A stretch of DNA of 64,000 bases, from the NCBI RefSeq assembly GCF_000429325.1, contig NZ_KE386885.1, positions 213,958 through 277,957 of the forward strand, in the 5' to 3' direction. Shown in pieces: positions 32,085 through 40,097 of this stretch. The notes under the pieces are model-generated. The model saw nothing but the letters and a program-made list of their open reading frames with translations, did not search any database and was not told the origin of the DNA. The first letter of the stretch is position 1. The number at the start of each line of letters is the position of its first letter. Source of the DNA: Fundidesulfovibrio putealis DSM 16056 (lineage in GTDB: Bacteria; Desulfobacterota; Desulfovibrionia; Desulfovibrionales; Desulfovibrionaceae). Made by a program: the position numbers and the translations under genes.

Positions 32085-32855
32085 ATGTCCAAAGCCTGGA
32101 TCACCGAAAAGCTGCCCGAGTTCGTGCGCGACATGATGCGCGACTTCTGCCTCTCCGCCGACATCCTGGAGAGCCAGTTCACCATGTTCGACCAGGCCAA
32201 CCAGGTCTCCTTCGAGGTGCTGCACGACCTGGTGGGCGAGGAGATGAACAAGGGCCTGTTGTGGCGCCTGAAGGACACGGCCCACCACCTGTTCAGGAAC
32301 GACTCCAAGCCCGGCCTTTCGGGTCAGTTCCTGGACTGGTCCATCGGCTACGTCTTCCACGAGACCATGAAGCTCAAGGAAGACGCCTACCAGCAGCAGA
32401 ACTACGGCCCCTGGTTCCGCGAGCTCATGGACCGCGAACTGCCCGAGGCCGAGCACCTCATCTCCCGCGAGCTGTTCCAGGTGGTGCTCCAGACCAACGA
32501 GTCCATCCGGCGCGAGATCGCGCGGGTGCGCTTCTTCTTCTCCCAGTGCAGAAAGCTCATGCTGGTGTATCTTACCGACCAGGGCGAGAATCCGCTTCTG
32601 GGGCGGTTCCTCTTCGAGCAGAACGCCCTGGTGCGCAAGATCTTCGGCCAGGACTACGACGCCCTGCTGGCGGCCATCTATGGCGACTCCCCGGAGCTCA
32701 TGTACATCATGGCCTCCCAGAGCCTGCGCCAGGGCGGCTGGATGACCCACGCCCTGGAGGCCGTGGAGCTGGCCCTGGCTGCCAGCCCCTCCAGCCCCCG
32801 CGTGTTGCGGGAAAAACAAATCGTTGATACCTGGACACAGAGAATCAAGGCCTGA
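32085..32855 (+). CDS. Conserved-looking protein of unknown function, downstream of lonB-like gene
   Basis: 256 residues, soluble, mostly alpha-helical and rich in charged residues; helix stretches such as ESIRREIARVRFFFSQCRKL look amphipathic. It starts 7 nt after the protease stop with GAGG overlapping that stop, so the two are coupled. No catalytic motif or named domain is recognised. It could be an adaptor or substrate of the protease (inference from coupling only). The next gene is an HMGL enzyme 52 nt downstream. Confidence 0.7.
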   Translation: MSKAWITEKLPEFVRDMMRDFCLSADILESQFTMFDQANQVSFEVLHDLVGEEMNKGLLWRLKDTAHHLFRNDSKPGLSGQFLDWSIGYVFHETMKLKEDAYQQQNYGPWFRELMDRELPEAEHLISRELFQVVLQTNESIRREIARVRFFFSQCRKLMLVYLTDQGENPLLGRFLFEQNALVRKIFGQDYDALLAAIYGDSPELMYIMASQSLRQGGWMTHALEAVELALAASPSSPRVLREKQIVDTWTQRIKA

Positions 32856-32907
32856 TGCCGCTCGCCAGCTTTCCAGCGCCTTTGCCCCCAAGGAGGATAT
32901 CCCGGTC

Positions 32908-34737
32908 ATGACCCTCATGCATCTGAACCGCACCACCCCCCGCCTGCGCCTGGACAACAGGGAAACGCCCGAACTGTACCGGGAGCTCTTCCCCTACACC
33001 AAGGTGAGCCGCGTTCCCTTCGACGACACCATCGTCATGCCGCGCCCGGCCGAGCGGATGTTCATAACCGATACCACCTTCCGCGACGGCCAGCAGGCCA
33101 GGCCGCCCTACACGGTCAAGCAGATCGCGCACATCTTCAGCCTGCTGCACAAGCTGGGCGGGCACTCCGGGCTGATCCGGGCCAGCGAGTTCTTCCTCTA
33201 CTCCGACAAGGACCGCCGCGCCGTGGAAGCCTGCCAGAACATGGACTTCCGCTACCCCGAAGTCACCGGCTGGATCCGCGCCAACAAGAACGACCTGAAG
33301 CTGGTCAAGTCCATGGGCCTCAAAGAGACCGGTATGCTCACCTCGGTCTCGGACTACCACATCCACCTGAAGCTCGGAAAAGACCGCGCGGCCGCCATGG
33401 CCGACTACCTGGAAGTGGTGGACCAGGCTCTGGAGTGGGGCATCATCCCCCGCTGCCACTTCGAGGACCTGACCCGCGCCGACATCTACGGCTTCTGCCT
33501 GCCCTTCGCCCAGGCCCTGATGGAGCGCTCCCGCGAGGCGGGCATCCCCGTGAAGATCCGCCTGTGCGACACCATGGGCTACGGCGTGCCCTACGCCGGA
33601 GCCGCCCTGCCCCGCAGCGTGGCCAAGCTGGTGCGCGCCTTCACCGACGAGGCCCAGGTGCCCGGAGAATGGCTGGAGTGGCACGGCCACAACGACTTCC
33701 ACAAGGTGCTCATCAACGCCTCCACGGCCTGGCTGTCGGGCTGCGCCGGGGCCAACTGCACCCTGCTGGGCTTTGGCGAGCGCACCGGCAACGCCCCCCT
33801 GGAGGCCATGATCATCGAGTACATCTCGCTCACCGGCGAGGACGACGCGGCCAACACGCCGGTCATCTCGGAGATCGTGCGCTACTTCGAGGAGGAGCTT
33901 GAGTACAACGTCCCGGCCAACTACCCCTTTGCCGGACGCGACTTCAACGCCACCTCGGCGGGCATCCACGTGGACGGGCTGGCCAAGAACGAAGAGATCT
34001 ACAACATCTTCGACACCACCAAGATCCTCGGCCGCCCCGTGCCCATCATCATCACCGACAAGTCGGGCAAGGCGGGCGTCAGCTACTGGATCAACACCTC
34101 CCTGGAGCTCGCGGGCGACGACCAGGTGGACAAGCGCCACCCGGCAGTGGACAAGATCTACAACCGCATCATGGAAGCCTACGAGGCCGGGCGCAACACC
34201 TCCTTCTCCAACCAGGAGATGAAGGCCCTGGTGAAGCGCTACATGCCGGAGCTGTTCGCCTCCGAGTTCGACCACCTGAAGAAGCTGGCCCACACCCTGG
34301 CCGCGCAGCTGATCCTCAAGCTCTCCGAGGAGATGTGCATCCGCCAGCTCATCAGCGAAGACGCCATGTTCTGCATGGAGCGCTTCCTGGGCGAGTACCC
34401 CTTCATCCAGTTCATGTACCTGACCGACACCGAGGGCAAGATCGTGGCCCGCAAGGTCTCCGACCCTGCGGACCGGCCCAGGTTCGCCTCCATGACCGTG
34501 GGCGTGGACCAGTCCGACCGCGAATGGTTCCAGCGGCCCATGCAGAACGGCAAGCTGCACATCACCGACTTCTACACCTCGGCGTTCACGGGCAAGCTCT
34601 GCCTGACCGTGTCGCTGCCCGTTGCCGATCAGAACGACAAGATAACGGGCGTGCTCGGCGCGGACATCCGCTTCGAGGAGTTGCTCAAGCGCCAGGGCGA
34701 CCTGGAGTATGCGAACGATCTGGGCCAGATGGACTGA
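32908..34737 (+). CDS. HMGL-like acyl-transferase (Re-citrate-synthase-like) fused to a Cache/PDC sensor domain
   Basis: 609 residues. Residues about 50-390 form the TIM-barrel of the isopropylmalate/homocitrate/Re-citrate synthase family: FITDTTFRDGQQA (52-64), HFEDLTRADIYGF, IRLCDTMGYGVP and EWHGHNDFHKVL carry the metal ligands and catalytic residues. Sulfate reducers use a Re-citrate synthase of this family, so that is the leading role. Residues about 500-600 (FMYLTDTEGKIVARKV, DREWFQ, GVLGADIRFEELL) look like a Cache/PDC ligand-sensing domain, normally extracytoplasmic, here with no membrane segment. AAGGAGG is 11 nt before the ATG. Confidence 0.82.
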   Translation: MTLMHLNRTTPRLRLDNRETPELYRELFPYTKVSRVPFDDTIVMPRPAERMFITDTTFRDGQQARPPYTVKQIAHIFSLLHKLGGHSGLIRASEFFLYSDKDRRAVEACQNMDFRYPEVTGWIRANKNDLKLVKSMGLKETGMLTSVSDYHIHLKLGKDRAAAMADYLEVVDQALEWGIIPRCHFEDLTRADIYGFCLPFAQALMERSREAGIPVKIRLCDTMGYGVPYAGAALPRSVAKLVRAFTDEAQVPGEWLEWHGHNDFHKVLINASTAWLSGCAGANCTLLGFGERTGNAPLEAMIIEYISLTGEDDAANTPVISEIVRYFEEELEYNVPANYPFAGRDFNATSAGIHVDGLAKNEEIYNIFDTTKILGRPVPIIITDKSGKAGVSYWINTSLELAGDDQVDKRHPAVDKIYNRIMEAYEAGRNTSFSNQEMKALVKRYMPELFASEFDHLKKLAHTLAAQLILKLSEEMCIRQLISEDAMFCMERFLGEYPFIQFMYLTDTEGKIVARKVSDPADRPRFASMTVGVDQSDREWFQRPMQNGKLHITDFYTSAFTGKLCLTVSLPVADQNDKITGVLGADIRFEELLKRQGDLEYANDLGQMD

Positions 34738-35881
34738 TAACCCGCTGGCCTGGCCGCTGGCCTTCATGGGGGTGATCCTGACCGCTTCGGCGATCGGGTT
34801 CGCCCACCTGGAGGCCCACACGCAGGCCGAGCCGGTGGGTTTTTTCGAGGGGCTGTGGTGGGCCGTGGTCACGCTGTTCACGGTGGGCTACGGCGACTTC
34901 GCCCCCAAGACCATGTCCGGCAGGCTGCTGGGCATGGGCGTCATGGCTTCTGGCATCGGCCTTGTGTCGGCGGTCACGGGTTCCGTGGCTTCGGCCATGG
35001 TGGAGCGCCGCAACAAGAAACGACGGGGGCTTCTGCCTGTGAGCGCGCAAGGTCATGTCCTCATCCTGGGCTGGAACTCCCACGGGGCGCTGCTGGTTGA
35101 GCGGCTGCGCCGCATGCCGGAATTCGCGCGCGCACCCTTCGTGCTGGCCGCCGACATCGACCCCGCCCGCTTCGAGGAGATCTCCGCCCTTCTGGACCTG
35201 GGCGCTGATTTGCACTTCGTGCGCGGCGACACCTCCCAGCGCTCCGTGCTGGAGCGCGCCAAGCCGGATCAGGCGCGCCTCATCTATATTTTGCCCGGCG
35301 AGGACGTCACCCCCGAGGAGGCCGACAACCGCAGCGTGCTCACGGCGCTGACCGTGCGCGCCCAGGCCCCCCGCGTCACCTTGTACGCCGAAGCCCTGCG
35401 CGACCAGAGCCGAGACCACCTGATGCGCGCCGGAGTCACCACCGCCCTGGGGCGCGAGGAACTGGCCGGAAAGGCCATGGCTTTTTTGGCCGTGCACCCC
35501 GTGATGCACGACGTGCTCTATACCCTGCTGACCGCCGGGGCAGCCGGGGCGGGACAGCTCGGGAACAGCACCGGGGGCGGGCTGCGTTATCGCCCCCTGA
35601 CCCAGGTCGAAAAATCCCAGGGCTGGGCCGAGGTGGTCCGCAACACCCTGCAAAGCACCGGGCAGCTGCCCATGGGCGTCTGCCGCCTTCCGCACGAACT
35701 GAAGCTGGAGGACGTCCTGGACACCTCCCAGGCGCTTGACTCCTACATCATGGAGCTGTTCCAGGCCGCAGGGCGCAGCTCATCCCTGGGCCAGCAGGGG
35801 CCGCGCGTGGTGCTCAACCCCGGCCCGGGCGTGGACCTCGCCGGATTCGACGGGGTCATCTTCCTGGACAACCAGTCATGA
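34709..35881 (+). CDS. Two-TM potassium channel with RCK/TrkA-N domain
   Basis: 390 residues. Two helices (about 13-31 and 72-95) flank a pore loop with selectivity filter TVGYGDF (58-64). A cytoplasmic Rossmann-like RCK domain begins at HVLILGWNSHG (about 112) and includes DIDPARFEEIS and VRGDTSQRSVLERA. The last 120 residues contain an extra region with a Gly-rich loop. It overlaps the end of the preceding enzyme gene by 29 nt and is followed, with ATGA overlap, by a cyclic-nucleotide-binding gene. Ligand-gated K+ flux is expected. Confidence 0.9.
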   Translation: MRTIWARWTDNPLAWPLAFMGVILTASAIGFAHLEAHTQAEPVGFFEGLWWAVVTLFTVGYGDFAPKTMSGRLLGMGVMASGIGLVSAVTGSVASAMVERRNKKRRGLLPVSAQGHVLILGWNSHGALLVERLRRMPEFARAPFVLAADIDPARFEEISALLDLGADLHFVRGDTSQRSVLERAKPDQARLIYILPGEDVTPEEADNRSVLTALTVRAQAPRVTLYAEALRDQSRDHLMRAGVTTALGREELAGKAMAFLAVHPVMHDVLYTLLTAGAAGAGQLGNSTGGGLRYRPLTQVEKSQGWAEVVRNTLQSTGQLPMGVCRLPHELKLEDVLDTSQALDSYIMELFQAAGRSSSLGQQGPRVVLNPGPGVDLAGFDGVIFLDNQS

Positions 35882-36393
35882 GCCAGCTCCGCCTGGAATC
35901 CATCAGCCTTTTTGCGCATCTGACCCCCGAGGAACGGGAGCTGGTGCGGCCCATTTTCTTCGAGCGCGCCTATCCCGCCAATTCGCGGGTGATCACCGAG
36001 AACGAGGCGGGCCAGGAGATGTTCATTCTGGTAAGGGGCAAGGTGCGCATCGTGAAGACCATGCTCTTGCCCGGCCTGGACTCGGACATCCTGGCTGGCA
36101 AGGACCCGAGCAAGGTGCTGGCAACGCTCACGGGAGAAGCGCACCCCGTGTTCGGCGAAATGGGGCTCGTGTCGGACAGCCCCCGTTCGGCCACGGTGGA
36201 AACCCTGGAGGAGTCGTCGTTTCTGGTCACGGACCGGGAGCGCTTCTTCGGGCTGGTGGAGCGGGAGCCGCGTCTGGGCGCGCGCCTGCTGGCCTCGCTG
36301 TGCGAACGCATGGCCGAGATGGTGCGCTCCTCCAACGCCGAGGTCATGAAGCTGACCACGGCCCTGGCCCTCATCCTTTCGGGAAGGCGGTGA
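35878..36393 (+). CDS. Single cyclic-nucleotide-binding-domain protein
   Basis: 171 residues forming one CNB domain. The phosphate-binding cassette FGEMGLVSDSPRSATV (92-107) retains the Glu and Arg that contact ribose and phosphate of cNMP, so binding is likely. There is no helix-turn-helix after the C-terminal helices, so it is not a CRP-type transcription factor. It overlaps the K+ channel stop by ATGA. A separate regulatory subunit for that channel is the simplest reading (inference). Confidence 0.88.
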   Translation: MSQLRLESISLFAHLTPEERELVRPIFFERAYPANSRVITENEAGQEMFILVRGKVRIVKTMLLPGLDSDILAGKDPSKVLATLTGEAHPVFGEMGLVSDSPRSATVETLEESSFLVTDRERFFGLVEREPRLGARLLASLCERMAEMVRSSNAEVMKLTTALALILSGRR

Positions 36394-36397
36394 TCCG

Positions 36398-37483
36398 GTG
36401 GCGACTGCTGGCGAACCTACCCTGACGCACGCCCTGCTGGCCAAGGCCCTGGGCGTCACCGTGACCACCATCAAGAGCTACCGGCGCAAGTTCCCGGAAT
36501 TCTTCCGCACCGCGAGCCTTGGCAAGCCCATTCGCTTCCCTGCGGATACCCTGGGGCTGTGCAGGCGCATCCACCACCACTTCAAGCGGGGCCTCTCCGT
36601 GGAGGAGACCCGCAGGCACCTGGGGCAGGAGTTCGAGGCCGTGGCCCCGGCCCCCGAAAAGGCTCCAGCCCCGCAGGCCACGCCGGAACCCGGCAAGGCC
36701 TCCCTTGAGCGCATCGAGGACCTGCTGGAGGGGCTTTTTGACCTGCAGAACCGCACCCACTCGCTCATGACCGAGCTTTTGGCCAAGCTGGACACCGTGG
36801 CCGACCGGCTGGGGCAGACGCCGCCCGCCACAGTGCTGGCCGGACGCGCGGCACGGCCCACGCCTTCCGGCCCGGCAGCGTCTGGTTCAGCAACTCCAGG
36901 CGCTCCCGGCAGAATCCAGCGAGCCATCGACGAGGCGGCCCAGGCCGCCCCTGGCTGGCCACGCAGGGCATCGGCGGCACCGGAAAACGCGGGGCCGGGA
37001 ACGGTCGGCACGCCGGACGCAGCAAGCGTTGCAAGCCCCGCACCGGCATCGCGCCCTGAAGCCGGGTCAGGCCGTGGAGGTATTGCGGCTCAGAGCGTGA
37101 CTGGCGTCGGGCCGCGCCCGCCTGCTGAATTTCTGGGCATGCCCGTGGTGGTGCACTCGGCAAACGGCGATTTTCTGGGCGTTACCAGTCCCACGGGCCG
37201 CCCCTTCACCCTGGAGCAGTTCGAGTCCTTCCTGGTGCGCCGCGCCCAGGATGAGGGCGGCTTCTCCTGCGCCTGGGTGCGGCAGGGCCAGCAGTGGACG
37301 CTTCGCCTGGAAGGCACGCTCGCCGGGCAGGACGAGGCCCGCGAACACCATTTCCTCCAGGCCGTCACCCCCAGGGGCAATACCGTGGCACGCTTCGCAT
37401 CCCTGTCCGTGAACGGCAAGCCCGCCTCGGACGCAGACCTCCAGGCGTTTTTGCGCCAGGTGAAGGACTCTCTGGCCTCATGA
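36398..37483 (+). CDS. MerR-like helix-turn-helix protein with long disordered linker
   Basis: 361 residues with a GTG start 5 nt after the CNB gene. The first 75 residues resemble a MerR-type DNA-binding domain (LLAKALGVTVTTIKSYRRKFPEFF, then CRRIHHHFKRGLSVEETRRHL). Residues about 85-250 are Pro/Ala/Gly-rich linker with a short helix. The last 110 residues (FLGMPVVVHSANGDFLGVT onwards) form a compact domain I do not recognise. It overlaps the following gene by ATGA. DNA binding is likely; the target is unknown. Confidence 0.75.
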   Translation: MATAGEPTLTHALLAKALGVTVTTIKSYRRKFPEFFRTASLGKPIRFPADTLGLCRRIHHHFKRGLSVEETRRHLGQEFEAVAPAPEKAPAPQATPEPGKASLERIEDLLEGLFDLQNRTHSLMTELLAKLDTVADRLGQTPPATVLAGRAARPTPSGPAASGSATPGAPGRIQRAIDEAAQAAPGWPRRASAAPENAGPGTVGTPDAASVASPAPASRPEAGSGRGGIAAQSVTGVGPRPPAEFLGMPVVVHSANGDFLGVTSPTGRPFTLEQFESFLVRRAQDEGGFSCAWVRQGQQWTLRLEGTLAGQDEAREHHFLQAVTPRGNTVARFASLSVNGKPASDADLQAFLRQVKDSLAS

Positions 37484-38451
37484 GCACCCCGGCCCCCCGG
37501 CTGTCCCTGACTCCCGCCGATCTCGACCTGGAACGCCGCAAGCAGATGGCGCAGTCCCTCATCCTGGACGCCCGGCGCGGGCTCGACGCCATGCGCGAGG
37601 CCCTGGAGCCAGCCAGCGGAGCCGGGGCGCTGGATGCGCTTGAGCCGCGCGGCGTGGTCCTTGAGGCCATCAGCCGCCTGGACGCCCTGCTGCGCGCCGA
37701 TGACGAACCGGCAGTGGATTGTAATACAAATCGTCAACAGACTTCTCTACTGGCAAGAATCGCCCGATTCAGGACCCGCCCGGCAAGGCCGCGTGCACCA
37801 GGACTCACGGCCTGGGCCGACCAGGAGTCGTTGCAGCGCTTCAGGCGTGCGGCGCTTAATGATCTGGAACGCCTGGAGAGGGAGTTGGAGAAACGACAGA
37901 CGCGCGAGTGGCGCTCGGTCGCTGATGAGAACAGGCTGCGGGCCGTGCGCCGGGCCTGCCTGCGCTGGGGCTCATGCCTCGGGCTGGCCGCCGTGCTGCT
38001 GGCCGTCTGGTGGGGGTGGCAGCGCACGAGAGAGGACACTGCGCTGGTACAGGTAAACCGCGCCAGGACCGAGGTCGCGGCGCAGGCAGCGAAGCTCGTC
38101 AGCCTGGCCGGATGGCTGGCCCAGAAAACCCAGGACAAGCCCCTTTCGGCCATCACCCGGGACATGTCCGGGGCCTGCGCGGGCATAAACGTCCAGAAGA
38201 CGCTGCCCAACCACCCTTGCCGCGAGGCCTGGGCGGCCAATCGCAACGCCCTGTTCGGGGCGACCATCCCCGAGCCCGGCAAGCCCGTGGACGCGCCCAG
38301 CGAGATATTCTCCGACCCCTGGGGCGCGCCCTACGTGCTGCTGATTCCGGAATCAGGCCCCGCGCGCCTGGTCAGCGCAGGTCCCGACGGGTTCATCGGC
38401 ACCCCGGATGACGTGTCGGCGGACATCCCCTCCCGGGCTCTGGCCCAATAG
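37480..38451 (+). CDS. Single-pass membrane protein with GspG-like C-terminal domain
   Basis: 323 residues. A charged helical cytoplasmic part (1-160) precedes one transmembrane segment (about 163-182, LRWGSCLGLAAVLLAVWWGW). The periplasmic end contains DPWGAPYVLLIPESGPARLV then SAGPDGFIGTPDDVSADI, which is the calcium-site signature of type II secretion major pseudopilin GspG. It lacks a prepilin peptidase motif, so it is not a pseudopilin but borrows the fold (inference). It is the last gene of the run starting with the LonB-like protease. Confidence 0.72.
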   Translation: MSTPAPRLSLTPADLDLERRKQMAQSLILDARRGLDAMREALEPASGAGALDALEPRGVVLEAISRLDALLRADDEPAVDCNTNRQQTSLLARIARFRTRPARPRAPGLTAWADQESLQRFRRAALNDLERLERELEKRQTREWRSVADENRLRAVRRACLRWGSCLGLAAVLLAVWWGWQRTREDTALVQVNRARTEVAAQAAKLVSLAGWLAQKTQDKPLSAITRDMSGACAGINVQKTLPNHPCREAWAANRNALFGATIPEPGKPVDAPSEIFSDPWGAPYVLLIPESGPARLVSAGPDGFIGTPDDVSADIPSRALAQ

Positions 38452-38586
38452 GGCATGCCCGCGCGACACAATCATGTTCGTTATTGCAGGGAGAAGCCGA
38501 CGGCCAAAGAGCTCCGCCCTCTGACCCCCCTTATGGGGCTGCGTATCCGGAAAGCGCCGGGCCACCCCCTGCTCTCTGAAGTTACA

Positions 38587-38630
38587 GGGGATTCCAAAGG
38601 GACTCGTTCCTTTGGCCGCCGGAGTCTTCC
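38587..38630 (+). repeat. GGATTCC-hairpin-CCGGAG repeat, copy 1
   Basis: GGGGATTCCAAAGGGA, a short loop, TCCTTTGGCCGCCGGAG and TCTTCC. Related copies lie at 53405-53450 and 61637-61684, all on the plus strand and all in gaps where genes end. The rest of the gap 38452-38654 holds only weak hairpins such as the one around 38515-38540. Confidence 0.7.
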
Positions 38631-38654
38631 CCCCCCGACGCTCCCCTCCACCCG

Positions 38655-38852
38655 CTAGTCAGCCGAATTGAACGTGCCGCAGTTCTCGCAGGAGAAGCCG
38701 TAAAACCGCGCCTCTCCGTCCACCACTTCCACTTCCACGTGGTTCATGTGGCCACATTTTTCGCATTGCAGGATGGCGATTCCCCTGTTGGGGTCGTACA
38801 TGCATTCCTCGCCCCGGATGATCACGGTATCGGTGAATTCGTCCATTTCCAT
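38655..38852 (-). CDS. Small zinc-ribbon-like hypothetical protein
   Basis: 65 residues. Two CxxC pairs (CEKCGHMNHV and CENCGTFNSAD) form a probable zinc ribbon. The start at 38852 is fixed by AGGAGG at 6-7 nt; an in-frame ATG 27 nt upstream overlaps no signal. It is cytoplasmic and of unknown function. Its own strand shows no partner gene within 70 nt upstream apart from azlD, which ends there. Confidence 0.7.
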   Translation of the reverse strand: MEMDEFTDTVIIRGEECMYDPNRGIAILQCEKCGHMNHVEVEVVDGEARFYGFSCENCGTFNSAD

Positions 38853-38922
38853 GGCAACCTCCTGGGTTTCCGGCTTCATCGTAGCCGAGAATGCGGGAGC
38901 GTGGCAACGGGCCATGTCACTG

Positions 38923-39246
38923 TCATAGAAAGAAGCGCGCAGCGGCCACCAGCCCCATGCCGGCCAGCACCGGCCCGAAGAAGCCCTTGGTGCGCCAGGC
39001 CAGAAAACCAGTAAGCAGCGCCGCCCACAGGAACACGTTGTCCGGCGTGACGCGAAGCTTCCCGCCGGACAGCAGCACCGACTGCACCAGGAGCGCCCCG
39101 AGCACCGCCGGGGGCACCACCGAGAGGAAACGCCGCAGCGGCTCCGGCATGGGGCGCGAGGCGAAGAACAGCGCAGGGATGAGCCGTGGCAGGTAGGTGA
39201 CGCCAGCCATGCCCAGGATGGTCAGGAAGATGGTGGTCTGGTCCAT
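38923..39246 (-). CDS. azlD: AzlD-type small subunit of a branched-chain amino acid exporter
   Basis: 107 residues with about four hydrophobic segments; TYLPRLIPALFF and VPPAVLGALLVQSVL match the AzlD family. With AzlC it forms a branched-chain amino acid exporter in the inner membrane. It starts 34 nt after azlC on the same strand, the usual order. Confidence 0.93.
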   Translation of the reverse strand: MDQTTIFLTILGMAGVTYLPRLIPALFFASRPMPEPLRRFLSVVPPAVLGALLVQSVLLSGGKLRVTPDNVFLWAALLTGFLAWRTKGFFGPVLAGMGLVAAARFFL

Positions 39247-39280
39247 GTGATGTCCATGTGATGTTTCCGGGATGGCGGCT

Positions 39281-40012
39281 TCAGGCCGTTTTGGGCCTGG
39301 CCCAGGGGGTCATGGCCGCCATGGCCGCAGCCAGGATGGCTCCGGCAAGGGTGGCGTAGGGCGCGGCGGGGGTCTGGGACAGGATGAGGGCGAAGGCGCT
39401 GCCCAGCACGGCGGCCAGCACGTGCGCCTTGGAGAGGAGCTGCCCGACCAGAAGCACCGCGAACATGGCGGGCAGCGCGAAATCGAGACCCAGGGGTTTG
39501 ACGTCCGGCACGAACCCGCCCGCCACCGCCCCGGCGATGCCGCCCGTTATCCAGGCTGCGTGGGCCATGGCGTTGATGGCCAGGGTCTTGCCCGGGGAGT
39601 TCTGGCGTTTGTGGAAGCGCGTGGCGTGCAGGGCGAAGGTCTCGTCCGTGAGCTGCGAACAGAACCGGGCGATACGCCGGGTTGGCCAGCCCGCCAGATG
39701 CGGCGAGAGCGCGGCGGAAAACAGCACGTGGCGCAGGTTCACGATCAGGGTGGTGGCGATCACCGAGATGGGCGGCGCGCCCGCGCCGATCATCTCCACG
39801 CCGATCAGCTGGGCGGACCCCGCATACACCAAAAGCGACATAGCGCCCGTGTTGGCCAGCGACATCCCGGCCTTCACGGCCAGCACGCCGTAGGCGAAGC
39901 CCACGGGCAGGTACCCCAGGATGATGGGCAGGGCCTGGCTGAAAGCCGAGGCTTCCTGGCGAGAATCCGGGCGCTGGGCCAGCGGAGAATCTGGTGACGG
40001 GTTTTGCGGCAT
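39281..40012 (-). CDS. azlC: AzlC-type large subunit of a branched-chain amino acid exporter
   Basis: 243 residues with about seven hydrophobic segments. ALPIILGYLPVGFAYGVLA near the N-terminus, then LVYAGSAQLI and LIVNLRHVLFSAALSPHL are AzlC signatures. The start at 40012 leaves a 25-residue hydrophilic N-terminus; upstream in-frame codons run into the divergent molybdoenzyme gene. It exports branched-chain amino acids with AzlD. The 5' region is shared with the divergent gene. Confidence 0.93.
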   Translation of the reverse strand: MPQNPSPDSPLAQRPDSRQEASAFSQALPIILGYLPVGFAYGVLAVKAGMSLANTGAMSLLVYAGSAQLIGVEMIGAGAPPISVIATTLIVNLRHVLFSAALSPHLAGWPTRRIARFCSQLTDETFALHATRFHKRQNSPGKTLAINAMAHAAWITGGIAGAVAGGFVPDVKPLGLDFALPAMFAVLLVGQLLSKAHVLAAVLGSAFALILSQTPAAPYATLAGAILAAAMAAMTPWARPKTA

Positions 40013-40097
40013 GGGGGGGTGGCTACATCCAGGGCGGGCCGAGGTCAAGACGCGGGGCGCTGGCGGGCCGGGCCGGTTTGCGATACGAATGCAGTCC

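Noticed and set aside
29588-32308. A 906-codon antisense frame under the LonB-like gene
   Set aside because: Same artefact; repetitive His/Val/Gly composition typical of antisense translation.
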